From: Bacteroides thetaiotaomicron VPI-5482
Lineage (GTDB): Bacteria > Bacteroidota > Bacteroidia > Bacteroidales > Bacteroidaceae
Assembly (NCBI RefSeq): GCF_000011065.1
Contig: NC_004663.1
Span: 1,798,001 to 1,862,000 of the forward strand
Reading direction: 5' to 3'
DNA length: 64,000 bases
Notes under the pieces: generated by a model
What the model saw: the letters and a program-made list of their open reading frames with translations, nothing else
The model's database searches: none
Told to the model about the DNA's origin: nothing
In this document: positions 24,218-33,938 of the stretch, piece after piece
Layout of the letters: every line of letters starts with the position of its first letter
How positions within the stretch are numbered: position 1 is the first letter of the stretch
Program-made: the position numbers and the translations under genes

Positions 24218-26086
24218 TCAGCCTTCTATCTCGCTCAGTTCCAGCCAGCGCATGGTCTTTTCGTCAATCAGATCATTCACTTCGGGCAGACGTTTCGACT
24301 TTTCAGTCAGTTCGTCTACAGAAAGCATTCCGCTGCAAAGCAGTTCTTCAATCTGTGCCTTCTCCGCTTCCAGTTCCGCTATTTCTTTTTCCAGTTGTTC
24401 GAACTCACGCTTTTCCTTGAAGCTCATTTTCCGCTTATCGTTCAGACGGACACGGGCGGTCTTCTCTTCCTGCGGCTTTTCCGCTTCCTTTTCTTTCTGT
24501 GCCTTGGCTTCTTTCCAGTCACGGTAATCGCTATAGTTTCCGGGGAAGTCACGGATATCTCCCTGTCCGTTGAATACCATCAGATGGTCTACTACCTTAT
24601 CCATAAAGTAGCGGTCGTGGGAAACGACTATGACACAGCCCTTGAAGTTCTGCAGATACTCTTCGAGCACATTCAGAGTGATGATGTCCAGGTCGTTGGT
24701 AGGCTCATCGAGCACGAGGAAGTTGGGATTGCGCATCAGCACCGTGCACAGGTAAAGGCGGCGGCGCTCTCCCCCACTCAGTTTATAGACATAGCTATGC
24801 TGCGTTTCGGGAGTAAACAGGAAATGCTGCAGGAATTGCGAAGCCGTCAGTCTCTTTCCATTCCCCAGTTCGATCACTTCGGCTATATCCTGCACGACAT
24901 CAATCACCTTCATTTGTTCGTCGAACTGGAGACCGTCCTGCGAGTAATAGCCGAAACGGACAGTTTCGCCCACATCCACCGTTCCGCTGTCGGGTTTGAC
25001 CTGTCCCATCAATATTTTGATAAAAGTAGATTTACCCGTTCCGTTGTTTCCTACAATTCCCATCTTCTCGTAACGGGCAAAGATATAGGAAAAATCATCC
25101 AGAATCTTCAGGTCTCCGTAGCTCTTGAACAGATGATCGGCTTCGAATATCTTGCTTCCGATATAAGAGGCCTTTACTTCCAGTTTTACGTTGTCATTGT
25201 TGAAACGTTGCTTGGCAACCTTCTCCAGTTCATAGAAGGCATCTTCACGGTATCGGGCTTTGTGTCCGCGTGCCTGCGGCATCCGGCGCATCCAGTCGAG
25301 TTCCGTACGATAGAGATTGTTGGCACGTTCTATTTCCACGCTTTTAGCCTCGATGCGTTCCTGACGTTTCTCCAGATAATAGCTGTAGTTACCTTTATAT
25401 TGATAAATCTGCTGATTGTCAATTTCGATAATCTCCGAGCAGACACGGTCGAGGAAATAACGGTCGTGCGTCACCATCAGCAGGCTCAGGTTGGTGCGAC
25501 GCAGGTAGTCTTCCAACCATTCGGTCATGTCCAGGTCCAGATGGTTGGTAGGCTCATCGAGGATCAGCAAATCCGGTTCGGTGATCAAGGCGTTGGCTAA
25601 GGCAACACGTTTCAGCTGTCCGCCGGAAAGCTGCTTCACCCGCTGGTCAAAGTTACGGATTTTCAGTTGGGACAGAATTTGCTTGGCTTTCTGCTCATAT
25701 TCCCATGCTTTCTCCTGGTCCATGCGTGCCAAGAGGTCTTCCAGTCCCGGATGCCCTTCGGTTTCCATACATCGTTCGTACTCTTTAATCAGTTCGACGG
25801 TGCTGTTGCCGTGATGGAAACAGGCTTCGAGAACGGTCAGTTCTTCGGGATACTGCGGGTCTTGTTCCAGATAATCCACACGAAGGTCACGGCGGAAGAC
25901 GATGTTTCCGCTGTCATACCCTTCTTTTCCGGCGATGATATTCAGTAAGGTTGTTTTTCCGCTGCCGTTCTTGGCGATTAATCCGACGCGTTGCCCCTCG
26001 GCAATGCCAAAAGATATATTTTCAAAAAGAACCAAGTCGCCGAAGGACTTGGTCAGGTTGTCTACTTGTAAATAAGGTACTGCCAC
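24218..26086 (-). CDS. ABC-F family ATPase (Uup-like)
   Basis: A 622-residue soluble protein with two ABC domains joined by a charged linker. Domain 1 has Walker A GLIAKNGSGKTT, signature LSGGQLKRVALANAL and LLILDEPTNHLD. Domain 2 has GIVGNNGTGKST, LSGGERRRLYLCTVL and LVLDEPTNDLD. The linker (about 225-330) has the Y-loop/ARG-helix character of ABC-F proteins. A C-terminal coiled coil (about 545-622, EFEQLEKEIAELEAEKAQIE) marks the Uup subgroup. These act on the ribosome or at DNA and have no membrane partner. Confidence 0.92.
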   Translation of the reverse strand: MAVPYLQVDNLTKSFGDLVLFENISFGIAEGQRVGLIAKNGSGKTTLLNIIAGKEGYDSGNIVFRRDLRVDYLEQDPQYPEELTVLEACFHHGNSTVELIKEYERCMETEGHPGLEDLLARMDQEKAWEYEQKAKQILSQLKIRNFDQRVKQLSGGQLKRVALANALITEPDLLILDEPTNHLDLDMTEWLEDYLRRTNLSLLMVTHDRYFLDRVCSEIIEIDNQQIYQYKGNYSYYLEKRQERIEAKSVEIERANNLYRTELDWMRRMPQARGHKARYREDAFYELEKVAKQRFNNDNVKLEVKASYIGSKIFEADHLFKSYGDLKILDDFSYIFARYEKMGIVGNNGTGKSTFIKILMGQVKPDSGTVDVGETVRFGYYSQDGLQFDEQMKVIDVVQDIAEVIELGNGKRLTASQFLQHFLFTPETQHSYVYKLSGGERRRLYLCTVLMRNPNFLVLDEPTNDLDIITLNVLEEYLQNFKGCVIVVSHDRYFMDKVVDHLMVFNGQGDIRDFPGNYSDYRDWKEAKAQKEKEAEKPQEEKTARVRLNDKRKMSFKEKREFEQLEKEIAELEAEKAQIEELLCSGMLSVDELTEKSKRLPEVNDLIDEKTMRWLELSEIEG

Positions 26087-26114
26087 GTAATTTAGTGATT
26101 AGCTGGTTCGTGAT

Positions 26115-26921
26115 TTAGTGATGATCGATTGCCGATTGATATGCTTCGGCAATGTTGCAGGGTTGGCCGGCCTTAACTTTGCTCCATGCGATTTTCATCG
26201 GGTCGATGGTCCGGCCTTGGTATTCGAGTACGGGGACTTCCCGATTGCCGTCAATCAAGGTTTTCCACTCCATGCCTTCCACTTCGTTAGTCAGAATCGC
26301 GCATACCGTTATACCGATGGCGAGCCATTCATCTTTCTTCTTGGGGCTGATCTTACCGCTGTCTATCACTTGCTGAATCTTCTCCAAGTCCTCTTCCACT
26401 CCCTGAAAGTCTTTTTTGAGTTCCTGTTTGACGGTAGATACTACCCACTCGTAGCCTTCATTGATCTGATAGATTTCCGATAGGCGGACGGGAATCAGTT
26501 CTGCGGGATATTTCTCGCCTTCCTTGCGGGCTTCCAGTGTAGCGATAACCTCTTCCGCTTCCTTGGCGCTTCCGCCTTTGGGTACGGTGAAAGAACATTC
26601 AAAAGCGATATTGCCGGTTCCTGTTATCCACAGGTGAGAAGTATAATAAGTGCCCTCTTCCTGAAACATTTCTTTACTGTAGGCACAGTCCCATGTACCG
26701 ATTTTCACCAATGAAGCCGAATCGTTTTCTTTCAGTTCCTGACGGATGGCATCTTTACCGTATGAGGCGTTGCCTTTAAAAGCTGATATACGAAAGTTGC
26801 CCGTCCATACATCGGGGTTATAGAAAAGAAAAGAGCCTTCGCCATCTTCAAACTCGTTCCAGTCCGACGGATAATTCATCGAAAACCATGCTCCGGGGGA
26901 GATAAATTTCTTGCCTTGCAT
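26115..26921 (-). CDS. DUF3805/DUF3806-like protein
   Basis: A 268-residue cytoplasmic protein without a signal peptide. The N-terminal half (ISPGAWFSMNYPSDWNEFED) looks like the DUF3805 beta-rich fold, and the C-terminal half, with DEWLAIGITVCAILTNEVEG and MKIAWSKVKAGQPCNIAEAY, looks like the helical DUF3806 region. I assign these from remembered family patterns. No enzymatic motif is visible. It lies 28 bases upstream of the ABC-F gene and in the same direction, so the two may be co-transcribed. Confidence 0.6.
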   Translation of the reverse strand: MQGKKFISPGAWFSMNYPSDWNEFEDGEGSFLFYNPDVWTGNFRISAFKGNASYGKDAIRQELKENDSASLVKIGTWDCAYSKEMFQEEGTYYTSHLWITGTGNIAFECSFTVPKGGSAKEAEEVIATLEARKEGEKYPAELIPVRLSEIYQINEGYEWVVSTVKQELKKDFQGVEEDLEKIQQVIDSGKISPKKKDEWLAIGITVCAILTNEVEGMEWKTLIDGNREVPVLEYQGRTIDPMKIAWSKVKAGQPCNIAEAYQSAIDHH

Positions 26922-26972
26922 CCTTTTTCATTAAATGATTACTTGGGCAAAAATACGAATTAAAAATGAATT

Positions 26973-28175
26973 TCACTTTCCTATCGGCTGTATTTTCCTC
27001 CGTACTTCTTTGGAAATCTCCAGAAACATATAGTTCAGCTTTCCGGAATGGATGCCTGCTTCATTGTCTTTGTACTTTTTGTTGGCGTACTGTTTGGATT
27101 TCTCGAAAGTGAGCAGTGACATTTCGTTCTGCGATTTGCCGACCATGGTAGAGTCCAGTTGTTCATCCGGGAAGAAGTCGTCGAGGTCTACATCACCGAT
27201 CATCGTCGTTTCGAGGAAGTTCATGTCCTTATGAGAGTTGTCGGTGTAGTATCCTACGAACATATGCCCCGGTGTACGTACCAGTATCGGTTCGATATTA
27301 ATAGCCCGAAGGAGCGAAGCGAACAGTACGCTGCCGTCCACACAGTTGATCTGCGACGATTCCAGCGCATCGTCAAAGGTGCGGACGCGTTGCGAGAAAA
27401 CGACATTGCTCGAAAGGCTCGTATTGGATACGGAACTGTAGCGGAACTTACGTTTCTGTAAGATGTTCCAAAGTGCGTACACCTGCTTGTCTACCGCACC
27501 TTTGGCCGTGCTCTGGTAGCCCAGGAAACGATTCACGATGCGGGTATTCAGCGCTTCACGAAGCAGCTGGTCGATCATCGGATTCTCTTCGTTGACGTAT
27601 GCGGCAAAAAAGATACTGGTATCGTAAAACTTCGTCCCGTTCGCCACATAACCCAACAGGCATTCATTGACGCTACGCACCGAAAACGTACGTACCCGTT
27701 GTCCCAAGTCTTTCCCGTTCATCTCCACTTTTACGGCTACGCTCACCGGTTCCGCCTGTGCGTTATTCTTCAGTGCCTCGTAATTCCAGATGATATCGGG
27801 ATAAATAGTATATTCCGTCCTCGGCTTGTTCAGCACAAATTCCGACACGGAACGGGAAAAGAAAGGGGTCTCGGCAACCTCTATCCGCACTCGGCTGTAA
27901 GCAGTCCTCGACTTCACCCGAATGGCGATGCACGATTTCGGATTTCCGAGACAGGTAGAATCCGAAGGAGTAATCACCTGCGCGTCCGTAGTGGCTACCG
28001 ACAGGATGGCCGACGGAAAGATATTTCCTCCCAGATCGTCTACGATCTCAAAGCCGGAATTAAAAGAAGTATATTTAAAGACGGAGATTCCCCCGATGAG
28101 AAGAAGCAGTACAATCACCCCTCCTACCACTTCGCGTCTATATCGTTTCAAGTCTATTTTTATCATGATCTGCAA
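26973..28175 (-). CDS. Membrane-anchored transglutaminase-like protein
   Basis: A 400-residue protein with a short basic cytoplasmic N-terminus and one TM (about 17-34, VVGGVIVLLLLIGGISVF). The rest is periplasmic. The middle holds a beta-sandwich, and the C-terminal part carries a transglutaminase-like Cys/His pair: SSQINCVDGSVLFASLLRAI followed by TPGHMFVGYYTD, with a possible acidic partner in DMNFLET. Such proteins often act as proteases or in envelope assembly. Activity here is inferred only from that triad pattern. It is divergent from the OmpR-type regulator gene. Confidence 0.65.
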   Translation of the reverse strand: MQIMIKIDLKRYRREVVGGVIVLLLLIGGISVFKYTSFNSGFEIVDDLGGNIFPSAILSVATTDAQVITPSDSTCLGNPKSCIAIRVKSRTAYSRVRIEVAETPFFSRSVSEFVLNKPRTEYTIYPDIIWNYEALKNNAQAEPVSVAVKVEMNGKDLGQRVRTFSVRSVNECLLGYVANGTKFYDTSIFFAAYVNEENPMIDQLLREALNTRIVNRFLGYQSTAKGAVDKQVYALWNILQKRKFRYSSVSNTSLSSNVVFSQRVRTFDDALESSQINCVDGSVLFASLLRAINIEPILVRTPGHMFVGYYTDNSHKDMNFLETTMIGDVDLDDFFPDEQLDSTMVGKSQNEMSLLTFEKSKQYANKKYKDNEAGIHSGKLNYMFLEISKEVRRKIQPIGK

Positions 28176-28341
28176 ACTGTGTATTTATTATCCTATCGCT
28201 ACACAAAGATAACAAATAACAGACGGTTTTTCCTCGCATATCCCATAAAAACTTTCAAATATCATCCCGATGCCCGCATTCAGCGGAATGTAATACGATT
28301 GTAATATTTGTTTCATCCGCCCGTAACAAAGTCTTCTCATC

Positions 28342-28373
28342 TTTGTCCCGAAATAAAAAAAAGCTTAACTTTG
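28342..28373 (+). promoter_or_regulatory. Promoter of the OmpR-type two-component operon
   Basis: TTTG (28342-28345), a 20-base spacer and TAACTTTG (28366-28373) give a full Bacteroides consensus match 26 bases ahead of the regulator's ATG. Confidence 0.75.
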
Positions 28374-28399
28374 TCATATCACATTAATACATATATCAT

Positions 28400-29089
28400 A
28401 TGAACGATTACCGTATTTTAGTTGTCGACGATGAAGAAGACCTCTGTGAGATTCTGAAATTCAATCTTGAAAACGAAGGTTATGAAGTGGATACCGCCAA
28501 CTCCGCCGAAGAGGCTCTGAAGATGGATATCAGCAGTTACCACCTGATTCTTCTGGACGTGATGATGGGGGAAATCTCCGGTTTCAAGATGGCAAACATG
28601 CTGAAGAAAGACAAGAAAACAGCCAGAGTGCCCATCATCTTCATCACAGCCAAAGATACCGAAAACGATACCGTAACAGGCTTCAATCTGGGAGCGGACG
28701 ATTATATCTCCAAGCCTTTCTCCCTGCGCGAAGTGATCGCCCGTGTGAAAGCCGTACTGAGGCGTACCGCCACGATGGAGACGGAAAAGGCGCCCGAACG
28801 CCTGACTTACCAGTCACTCGTGATCGACATCACCAAGAAGAAGGTAAGCATAGACGACGAAGAAGTGCAGCTGACGAAGAAAGAATTTGAGATACTGCTT
28901 CTGCTGGTGCAGAACAAAGGACGCGTCTTCTCCCGTGAAGACATTCTGGCACGCATCTGGAGCGACGAAGTATACGTACTCGATCGTACCATTGATGTGA
29001 ATATCACCCGTTTACGGAAGAAAATTGGCGAATATGGCAAGTGCATCGTTACCCGCCTGGGATACGGATACTGCTTTGAAGCCGAATAA
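28400..29089 (+). CDS. OmpR/PhoB-family response regulator
   Basis: A 229-residue protein. The receiver (1-120) has the acidic pair in LVVDDEEDLCE, the phospho-acceptor in LILLDVMMGE (about residue 54) and the Lys in DDYISKPFSL. The winged-helix DNA-binding domain (about 132-229) has LTKKEFEILLLLVQNKGRVF and VLDRTIDVNITRLRKKIG. The closely spaced kinase gene follows after nine bases. The sequence does not match what I recall of B. fragilis RprY, so I give no symbol. Target genes are unknown. Confidence 0.93.
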   Translation: MNDYRILVVDDEEDLCEILKFNLENEGYEVDTANSAEEALKMDISSYHLILLDVMMGEISGFKMANMLKKDKKTARVPIIFITAKDTENDTVTGFNLGADDYISKPFSLREVIARVKAVLRRTATMETEKAPERLTYQSLVIDITKKKVSIDDEEVQLTKKEFEILLLLVQNKGRVFSREDILARIWSDEVYVLDRTIDVNITRLRKKIGEYGKCIVTRLGYGYCFEAE

Positions 29090-29098
29090 TCAAGAAGT

Positions 29099-30880
29099 AT
29101 GAATCTACCTGTCAAGCAAAAACATTTCCTCTCTTTCAGCCGGAAGTTATTCCTTTCGGTGATCTCGCTGTTTCTGGTATTTGCCTTTTGTTTCATCGCC
29201 TACCAGTATCAACGCGAAAGAGAATATAAAGTCGAGTTACTCAACACGCAGCTCCAGAACTACAACAGCCGCTTGTACGAACGGCTGAACAGTAATCCCG
29301 CCATCGAAGAAACGACTGAAAAGTATATCCGTGACCACGCGTTGGAGGACTTGCGCGTCACACTGATCGACTTGCAGGGAAATGTGATCTATGACAGTTA
29401 TCAGACTACCGACCAGCAACTGGAGAACCATCTCAACCGCCCCGAAGTGCAGAAAGCCTTGAAAGACGGAACCGGTTTTGACGTACGCCGCACCTCGGAG
29501 ACCACCGGGCTACCGTATTTCTATTCGGCAACCCGCTACGGAGATTATATCATCCGCTCGGCACTGCCATATAATGTAAGCCTCATCAATAATCTGCAGG
29601 CAGACCCGCATTACTTATGGTTTACGGTCATTGTGTCGCTGTTGCTCATGGTGATCTTCTACAAATTCACCAACAAACTGGGAACCTCTATCAGCCAGCT
29701 CCGCGAGTTTGCCATGCGTGCAGACCGTAACGAACCGATAGAGATGGCGATGCAGTCCGCTTTTCCGCATAATGAGCTGGGAGAGATTTCGCAGCACATC
29801 ATCCAGATATACAAGCGTCTGCACGAAACGAAAGAGGCACTCTACATCGAACGCGAGAAACTGATTACCCATCTTCAGATTTCGCATGAAGGGCTGGGCA
29901 TATTCACCAAAGACAAAAAAGAGATTCTGGTCAACAACCTCTTTACTCAATACAGTAACCTGATTTCGGACTCTAACCTGGAAACGACAGAGGAAGTATT
30001 CGCCATCAGCGAACTGAAAGACATCATTCATTTCATCAACAAGAACCAGCAGCAACGCTCGCGGGGAAAAGACGAAAAGCGTATGTCCGTCACAATCAAC
30101 AAAAACGGACGCACCTTTATCGTGGAATGTATCATCTTTCAGGATGCCAGCTTCGAGATTTCGATCAATGACGTCACGCAGGAAGAAGAGCAGGTACGTC
30201 TGAAGCGCCAATTAACCCAGAACATTGCCCATGAACTGAAAACTCCCGTAAGCAGTATCCAAGGTTATCTGGAAACGATTGTCAATAACGAGAATATCTC
30301 ACGTGACAAGATAAATACGTTCCTCGAACGGTGCTACGCACAAAGCAATCGCCTCAGCCGGCTGCTACGCGACATATCCGTACTGACCCGCATGGACGAA
30401 GCCGCCAACATGATAGACATGGAGCGGGTAGACATCAGCGTACTGGTAGGGAACATCATCAATGAAGTTTCTCTGGAACTGGAAGAAAAGCACATTAGCA
30501 TCGTGGATTCACTAAAGAAGGGTATCCAGATCAAAGGCAATTACTCTCTGCTCTACTCCATCTTCCGTAACCTGATGGACAATGCCATCGCATACGCCGG
30601 AACCAATATTCAGATAAACATCAACTGTTTCCGTGAAGATGAGAATTACTATTATTTCAGCTTCGCAGATACGGGCATCGGTGTCTCTCCGGAACATCTA
30701 AACCGCCTTTTCGAACGTTTCTATCGGGTGGACAAAGGGCGTTCACGCAAACTCGGCGGAACCGGTTTAGGGCTTGCCATCGTAAAGAATGCCGTCATCA
30801 TCCACGGAGGAAACATTTCTGCCAAGAATAATCAAGGCGGCGGACTGGAATTTGTCTTCACGCTGGCGAAAGAGAAATAA
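29099..30880 (+). CDS. Sensor histidine kinase, PhoR-like
   Basis: A 593-residue kinase with two TMs (about 20-38 and 178-197) enclosing a periplasmic sensor domain of about 140 residues. A HAMP-like linker and a PAS-like region (about 235-360) follow. The HisKA box is LTQNIAHELKTPVSSIQGYL (His near 376), and the ATPase domain has RNLMDNAIAYAG, FADTGIGV and GGTGLGLAIVKNA. It forms an operon with the OmpR-type regulator. Its large periplasmic domain suggests it senses an envelope or external signal. Confidence 0.93.
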   Translation: MNLPVKQKHFLSFSRKLFLSVISLFLVFAFCFIAYQYQREREYKVELLNTQLQNYNSRLYERLNSNPAIEETTEKYIRDHALEDLRVTLIDLQGNVIYDSYQTTDQQLENHLNRPEVQKALKDGTGFDVRRTSETTGLPYFYSATRYGDYIIRSALPYNVSLINNLQADPHYLWFTVIVSLLLMVIFYKFTNKLGTSISQLREFAMRADRNEPIEMAMQSAFPHNELGEISQHIIQIYKRLHETKEALYIEREKLITHLQISHEGLGIFTKDKKEILVNNLFTQYSNLISDSNLETTEEVFAISELKDIIHFINKNQQQRSRGKDEKRMSVTINKNGRTFIVECIIFQDASFEISINDVTQEEEQVRLKRQLTQNIAHELKTPVSSIQGYLETIVNNENISRDKINTFLERCYAQSNRLSRLLRDISVLTRMDEAANMIDMERVDISVLVGNIINEVSLELEEKHISIVDSLKKGIQIKGNYSLLYSIFRNLMDNAIAYAGTNIQININCFREDENYYYFSFADTGIGVSPEHLNRLFERFYRVDKGRSRKLGGTGLGLAIVKNAVIIHGGNISAKNNQGGGLEFVFTLAKEK

Positions 30881-30911
30881 ACAGCTTGGTTTTTCTTTAT
30901 TCACAGTGCAG

Positions 30912-32483
30912 TCAAACAATCAGCCAATCTCCCAGATTCCGTTTCCCGGCATCAAAGGACACACCGACTTTCACCAGTCGTCTGCCATCCACAGTGTAGG
31001 GCAAAAGGTAACCTTTTTCATCAATCTGCTTCAGAGCTTCTTCGGCGGTGCCGGTGAGTTTAAATTCGAACACATAGATGTAGTCCGCAGTCTTTACTAC
31101 TGCGTCGGCACGACCGATAGCGGTACGGACTTCCGCTTGCGTGAATTGCCCCATGAGTTTGAAGACGAGATAGAATACAACTTGATAATGACGTTCCGTT
31201 TTCTCGTTCAGTTCGTAAGGAAAATCGGCGAAGAAACAGGACAGACGAGTGAGGAAAGCTTCCGTTTCGCCCGTTTCCAGTTCATGCACAAATTTCCCGA
31301 TATAAAAGGTGGTATCGGTGGATGCGACAGGAGTATAGAAAGGGGCGACAAAATTGAGGAAACCATATTTCACCTCTTCGTTAGGAAACCCTAGTGTATA
31401 TGTACGAAAGCGTTGGTCGAACGACTTTATAGTCAGGTATCCGCTTTGATAAATCATCGGAACGGGATTGGAGATATTCGCCCTGTCGTCACTCAAGGAG
31501 GCGGAAGAGACTTCAATACCGTCCAATTCGCGAAGGTCGAAATTTGTCTTCTTTAGGATCTCTACCAAAAAAGTAGGCGTTCCGCTGGCAAACCAATAGT
31601 CACCGAAACGCGACTTGGCAAGGGCATTGAGCACACTGAAAGGATTGAACATGGGAGTAAATCCTTTCTCAGGAGTGAAGCGGTAACCGTCATACTGGCG
31701 GGTGAGTTGCTCTACGGCTTCGCCATAATTGGTTTCAGTCTGGAGAGCCAGTTCTTGCAATTCAGGCACAAAAACGGTTTCGATTTCCGCACGTGTCATG
31801 CCGCAAAGGGTGTTGTACTCAAGGTCAAAGCTGATATCATTCAACTGGTTAAGCGTGCTGAAAATGCCCATCTGCGCAAACTTCGTTACTCCGGTGATAA
31901 AGACAAACTGAAGATAAGGGTCAGCATCTTTGAGTACAGTATAGAAAGCGGTCAGCGTTTTACGGAAGTCTTCTTGCAAATCAGGTTTATCGAATGTCTG
32001 AAGCATGGGTTTGTCATATTCGTCTACGAGTACGACCACACGGCGTCCGGTCTGTTCGTATGCACGTCGGATAATGGTAATGAAGCGTCCGGAGTAGGTC
32101 ATTGTGCCTTTATCTACTCCATACATCTCTTCCCAACTTTCCAGTTGCAGTTCAAGCATTCTTTCCAATCGTTCCCTACTGTCATATTTCTCAGCATTCA
32201 AGCTTAGGTGCAACACCGGGTATTCGAACCAGTTCTGCTCCAATTTCTCGATAGCGAGTCCTTCGAAAAGTTCTTTCTTCCCCTTGAAATAAGCTTCAAG
32301 CGTGGAAAGCAACAGGCTCTTCCCGAAACGCCGGGGACGACTGAGGAAATAAGGCTTCCCTTTCGTTACGAGACGATAGACCAGTTCTGTTTTATCGACA
32401 TAAAGATATCCTTCCGAGCGAAGAAATTCGAAACTTTGTATCCCTATCGGGAGCTTACGGAGCGTTTTAACAGGTGCGTTCAT
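30912..32483 (-). CDS. AAA-ATPase-like protein with C-terminal PD-(D/E)XK nuclease-like domain (DUF1703 family)
   Basis: A 523-residue protein of a family greatly expanded in Bacteroides. The N-terminal AAA-ATPase-like domain has LPIGIQSFEFLRSEGYLYVD, a Walker A-like RPRRFGKSLLLSTLE and Walker B VVVLVDEYDKPML. The C-terminal DUF1703 region (about 400-523) has the nuclease-like pattern GRADAVVKTADYIYVFEFKL, in which D, E and K fit the PD-(D/E)XK core. Function is unproven. Defence or mobile-element links have been suggested for relatives. It stands alone, converging on the kinase gene. Confidence 0.85.
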   Translation of the reverse strand: MNAPVKTLRKLPIGIQSFEFLRSEGYLYVDKTELVYRLVTKGKPYFLSRPRRFGKSLLLSTLEAYFKGKKELFEGLAIEKLEQNWFEYPVLHLSLNAEKYDSRERLERMLELQLESWEEMYGVDKGTMTYSGRFITIIRRAYEQTGRRVVVLVDEYDKPMLQTFDKPDLQEDFRKTLTAFYTVLKDADPYLQFVFITGVTKFAQMGIFSTLNQLNDISFDLEYNTLCGMTRAEIETVFVPELQELALQTETNYGEAVEQLTRQYDGYRFTPEKGFTPMFNPFSVLNALAKSRFGDYWFASGTPTFLVEILKKTNFDLRELDGIEVSSASLSDDRANISNPVPMIYQSGYLTIKSFDQRFRTYTLGFPNEEVKYGFLNFVAPFYTPVASTDTTFYIGKFVHELETGETEAFLTRLSCFFADFPYELNEKTERHYQVVFYLVFKLMGQFTQAEVRTAIGRADAVVKTADYIYVFEFKLTGTAEEALKQIDEKGYLLPYTVDGRRLVKVGVSFDAGKRNLGDWLIV

Positions 32484-32714
32484 ATCAGCTTTTATTAAAA
32501 AATAACCAATGCTACGGGCAAAGATAACAAATTCGATGCAGATTCCACCCGAAGGGAAGAGATTATTTAGCCCTATTCACACAAAGTCGGCTGTATCGAT
32601 AAAAAATACGAAGCCGCATATCCAGTTTTCAAAACTTACCGGAATATCGGTATGTTTTTTCACATAGTTTTCATACCTTTGCTTTCGAAAGTAAGTTTAA
32701 ACCAACCAATTGTC

Positions 32715-33650
32715 ATGAAAACAAACATAAGCCTTATACTCATTCTGTGCCTTCTTCTTGGCGCCTGTAAAAACGGGAATGCTTCAAGTCAAAACAAAAG
32801 CGAAACATCGCAAGATACCATTAAGGCTATTAAGATGCCCGCCATCCCGCAAATGATGACAGCACCGGAACAACGGGCCGACTTTCTGGCCAAGCATTAT
32901 TGGGACAATGTAAACTTTGCCGACACCAACTATATCCACCATCCGGAAGTAACGGAGCAAGCGTGGGCAGATTATTGCGACTTGCTGAACCACGTACCGC
33001 TTGAAACAGCCCAACAAGCCATGCGCAATGTAATCGACCGGACCAATGTGGACAAGAAGGTGTTTACATATATCACCGACCTGGCGGACAAGTATCTGTA
33101 TGATCCCAACTCCCCCATGCGCAACGAAGAATTTTATATACCGGTATTGGAAGCAATGATAGCCTCTCCTGTATTGAACGAAACAGAGAAGATACGTCCC
33201 CAGGCCCGTCTTAAGCTGGCTCAGAAAAATCGTATCGGAACCAAAGCGCTCAACTTCACTTATACCCTGGCCTCCGGAGCACAAGGTTCATTATATCAGT
33301 TGAAAGCGGAATATCTTCTGTTATTTATCAATAACCCCGGCTGTCAGGCATGCACAGAAACCATAGAAGGTCTGAAAAACGCTCCCATCATCAACCAGCT
33401 TTTACAGGAAAAGAAGTTGGTACTTCTCTCCATCTACCCCGATGAGGAACTGGACGAGTGGAAAAAGCATCTGAGCGAATTTCCCAATGAATGGATTAAC
33501 GGATATGACAAGAAGTTCACTATCAAAGAAGAACAGGTCTATGACTTAAAGGCTATCCCGACTCTATATCTGTTGGATAAAGACAAGACTGTATTGCTTA
33601 AAGATGCCACTGCACCAGCCATTGAAGCATATCTAATGCAGCATCAATAG
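32715..33650 (+). CDS. Thioredoxin-like lipoprotein (DUF5106-type)
   Basis: A 311-residue protein when started at the ATG at 32715. This start is preferred over an ATG 63 bases upstream because it places a lipoprotein signal (ISLILILCLLLGAC) directly at the N-terminus. The N-terminal half is helical (DFLAKHYWDNVNFADTNYIH), and the C-terminal half is a thioredoxin fold with YLLLFINNPGCQACTETIEG, where CQAC is the redox pair. The cis-Pro region is KAIPTLYLLD. It is probably a periplasmic or surface thiol-disulfide protein. A TACCTTTG -7 box lies at 32674-32681. The same-direction B12 locus follows after about 600 bases. Confidence 0.8.
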   Translation: MKTNISLILILCLLLGACKNGNASSQNKSETSQDTIKAIKMPAIPQMMTAPEQRADFLAKHYWDNVNFADTNYIHHPEVTEQAWADYCDLLNHVPLETAQQAMRNVIDRTNVDKKVFTYITDLADKYLYDPNSPMRNEEFYIPVLEAMIASPVLNETEKIRPQARLKLAQKNRIGTKALNFTYTLASGAQGSLYQLKAEYLLLFINNPGCQACTETIEGLKNAPIINQLLQEKKLVLLSIYPDEELDEWKKHLSEFPNEWINGYDKKFTIKEEQVYDLKAIPTLYLLDKDKTVLLKDATAPAIEAYLMQHQ

Positions 33651-33660
33651 TTAACATGTA

Positions 33661-33823
33661 GTTCCAATATCAGTTCCAACCGTTGAAACAAAATGTTTCT
33701 GCCGCTCGGAACTAAAGTTTCATCGGCTTGAAACCAAAGTTTCTTCAGTTTGAAACTAAAGTTTCCTCTGCTTGAAACTAGAGTTTCATCCGCTTGAAAC
33801 CGTTGGTTTCAACGCTTTGGAAC
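33661..33823. repeat. 22-bp array with TTGAAAC-N4-GTTTC dyads
   Basis: Units start at 33683, 33706, 33728, 33750, 33772 and 33794. The last four steps are exactly 22 bases and the first is 23. Most units carry a GAAAC/GTTTC dyad around a four-base centre (commonly TAAA or CAAA). The array ends are themselves inverted repeats: GTTCCAAC-CGTTGAAAC at 33673-33689 against GTTTCAACG-TTTGGAAC at 33806-33823. The entire array could therefore fold on itself. Confidence 0.85.
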
Positions 33824-33845
33824 TTTCTAAAGCAACTATCAATTA

Positions 33846-33889
33846 GAGTAACTTGACTGCATGACCGGAGTAACCCAATCGTATCAGTT
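33846..33889. repeat. Two-unit 22-bp repeat with GAGTAAC
   Basis: GAGTAAC occurs at 33846 and again exactly 22 bases later at 33868. The remaining bases of the two units are only weakly alike. It is listed because it continues the 22-base spacing between the two stronger arrays on either side. Confidence 0.35.
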
Positions 33890-33938
33890 ATTCCAATTCA
33901 CCCGTTCTTTCAAGAAGCATTAACTCATTTATTGGCTA

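Noticed and set aside
24140..25600. 486-codon plus-strand ORF
   Set aside because: It is the antisense of the ABC-F gene. The hydrophobic composition comes from the reverse reading of charged codons.
28400..30880. RprY/RprX two-component system of B. fragilis
   Set aside because: The gene order and length are plausible, but the regulator's N-terminal sequence does not match what I recall of RprY. I left the pair unnamed.
33683..33823. CRISPR array
   Set aside because: Units are contiguous 22-mers with no unique spacers. Each unit is internally palindromic, and there are no cas genes nearby.
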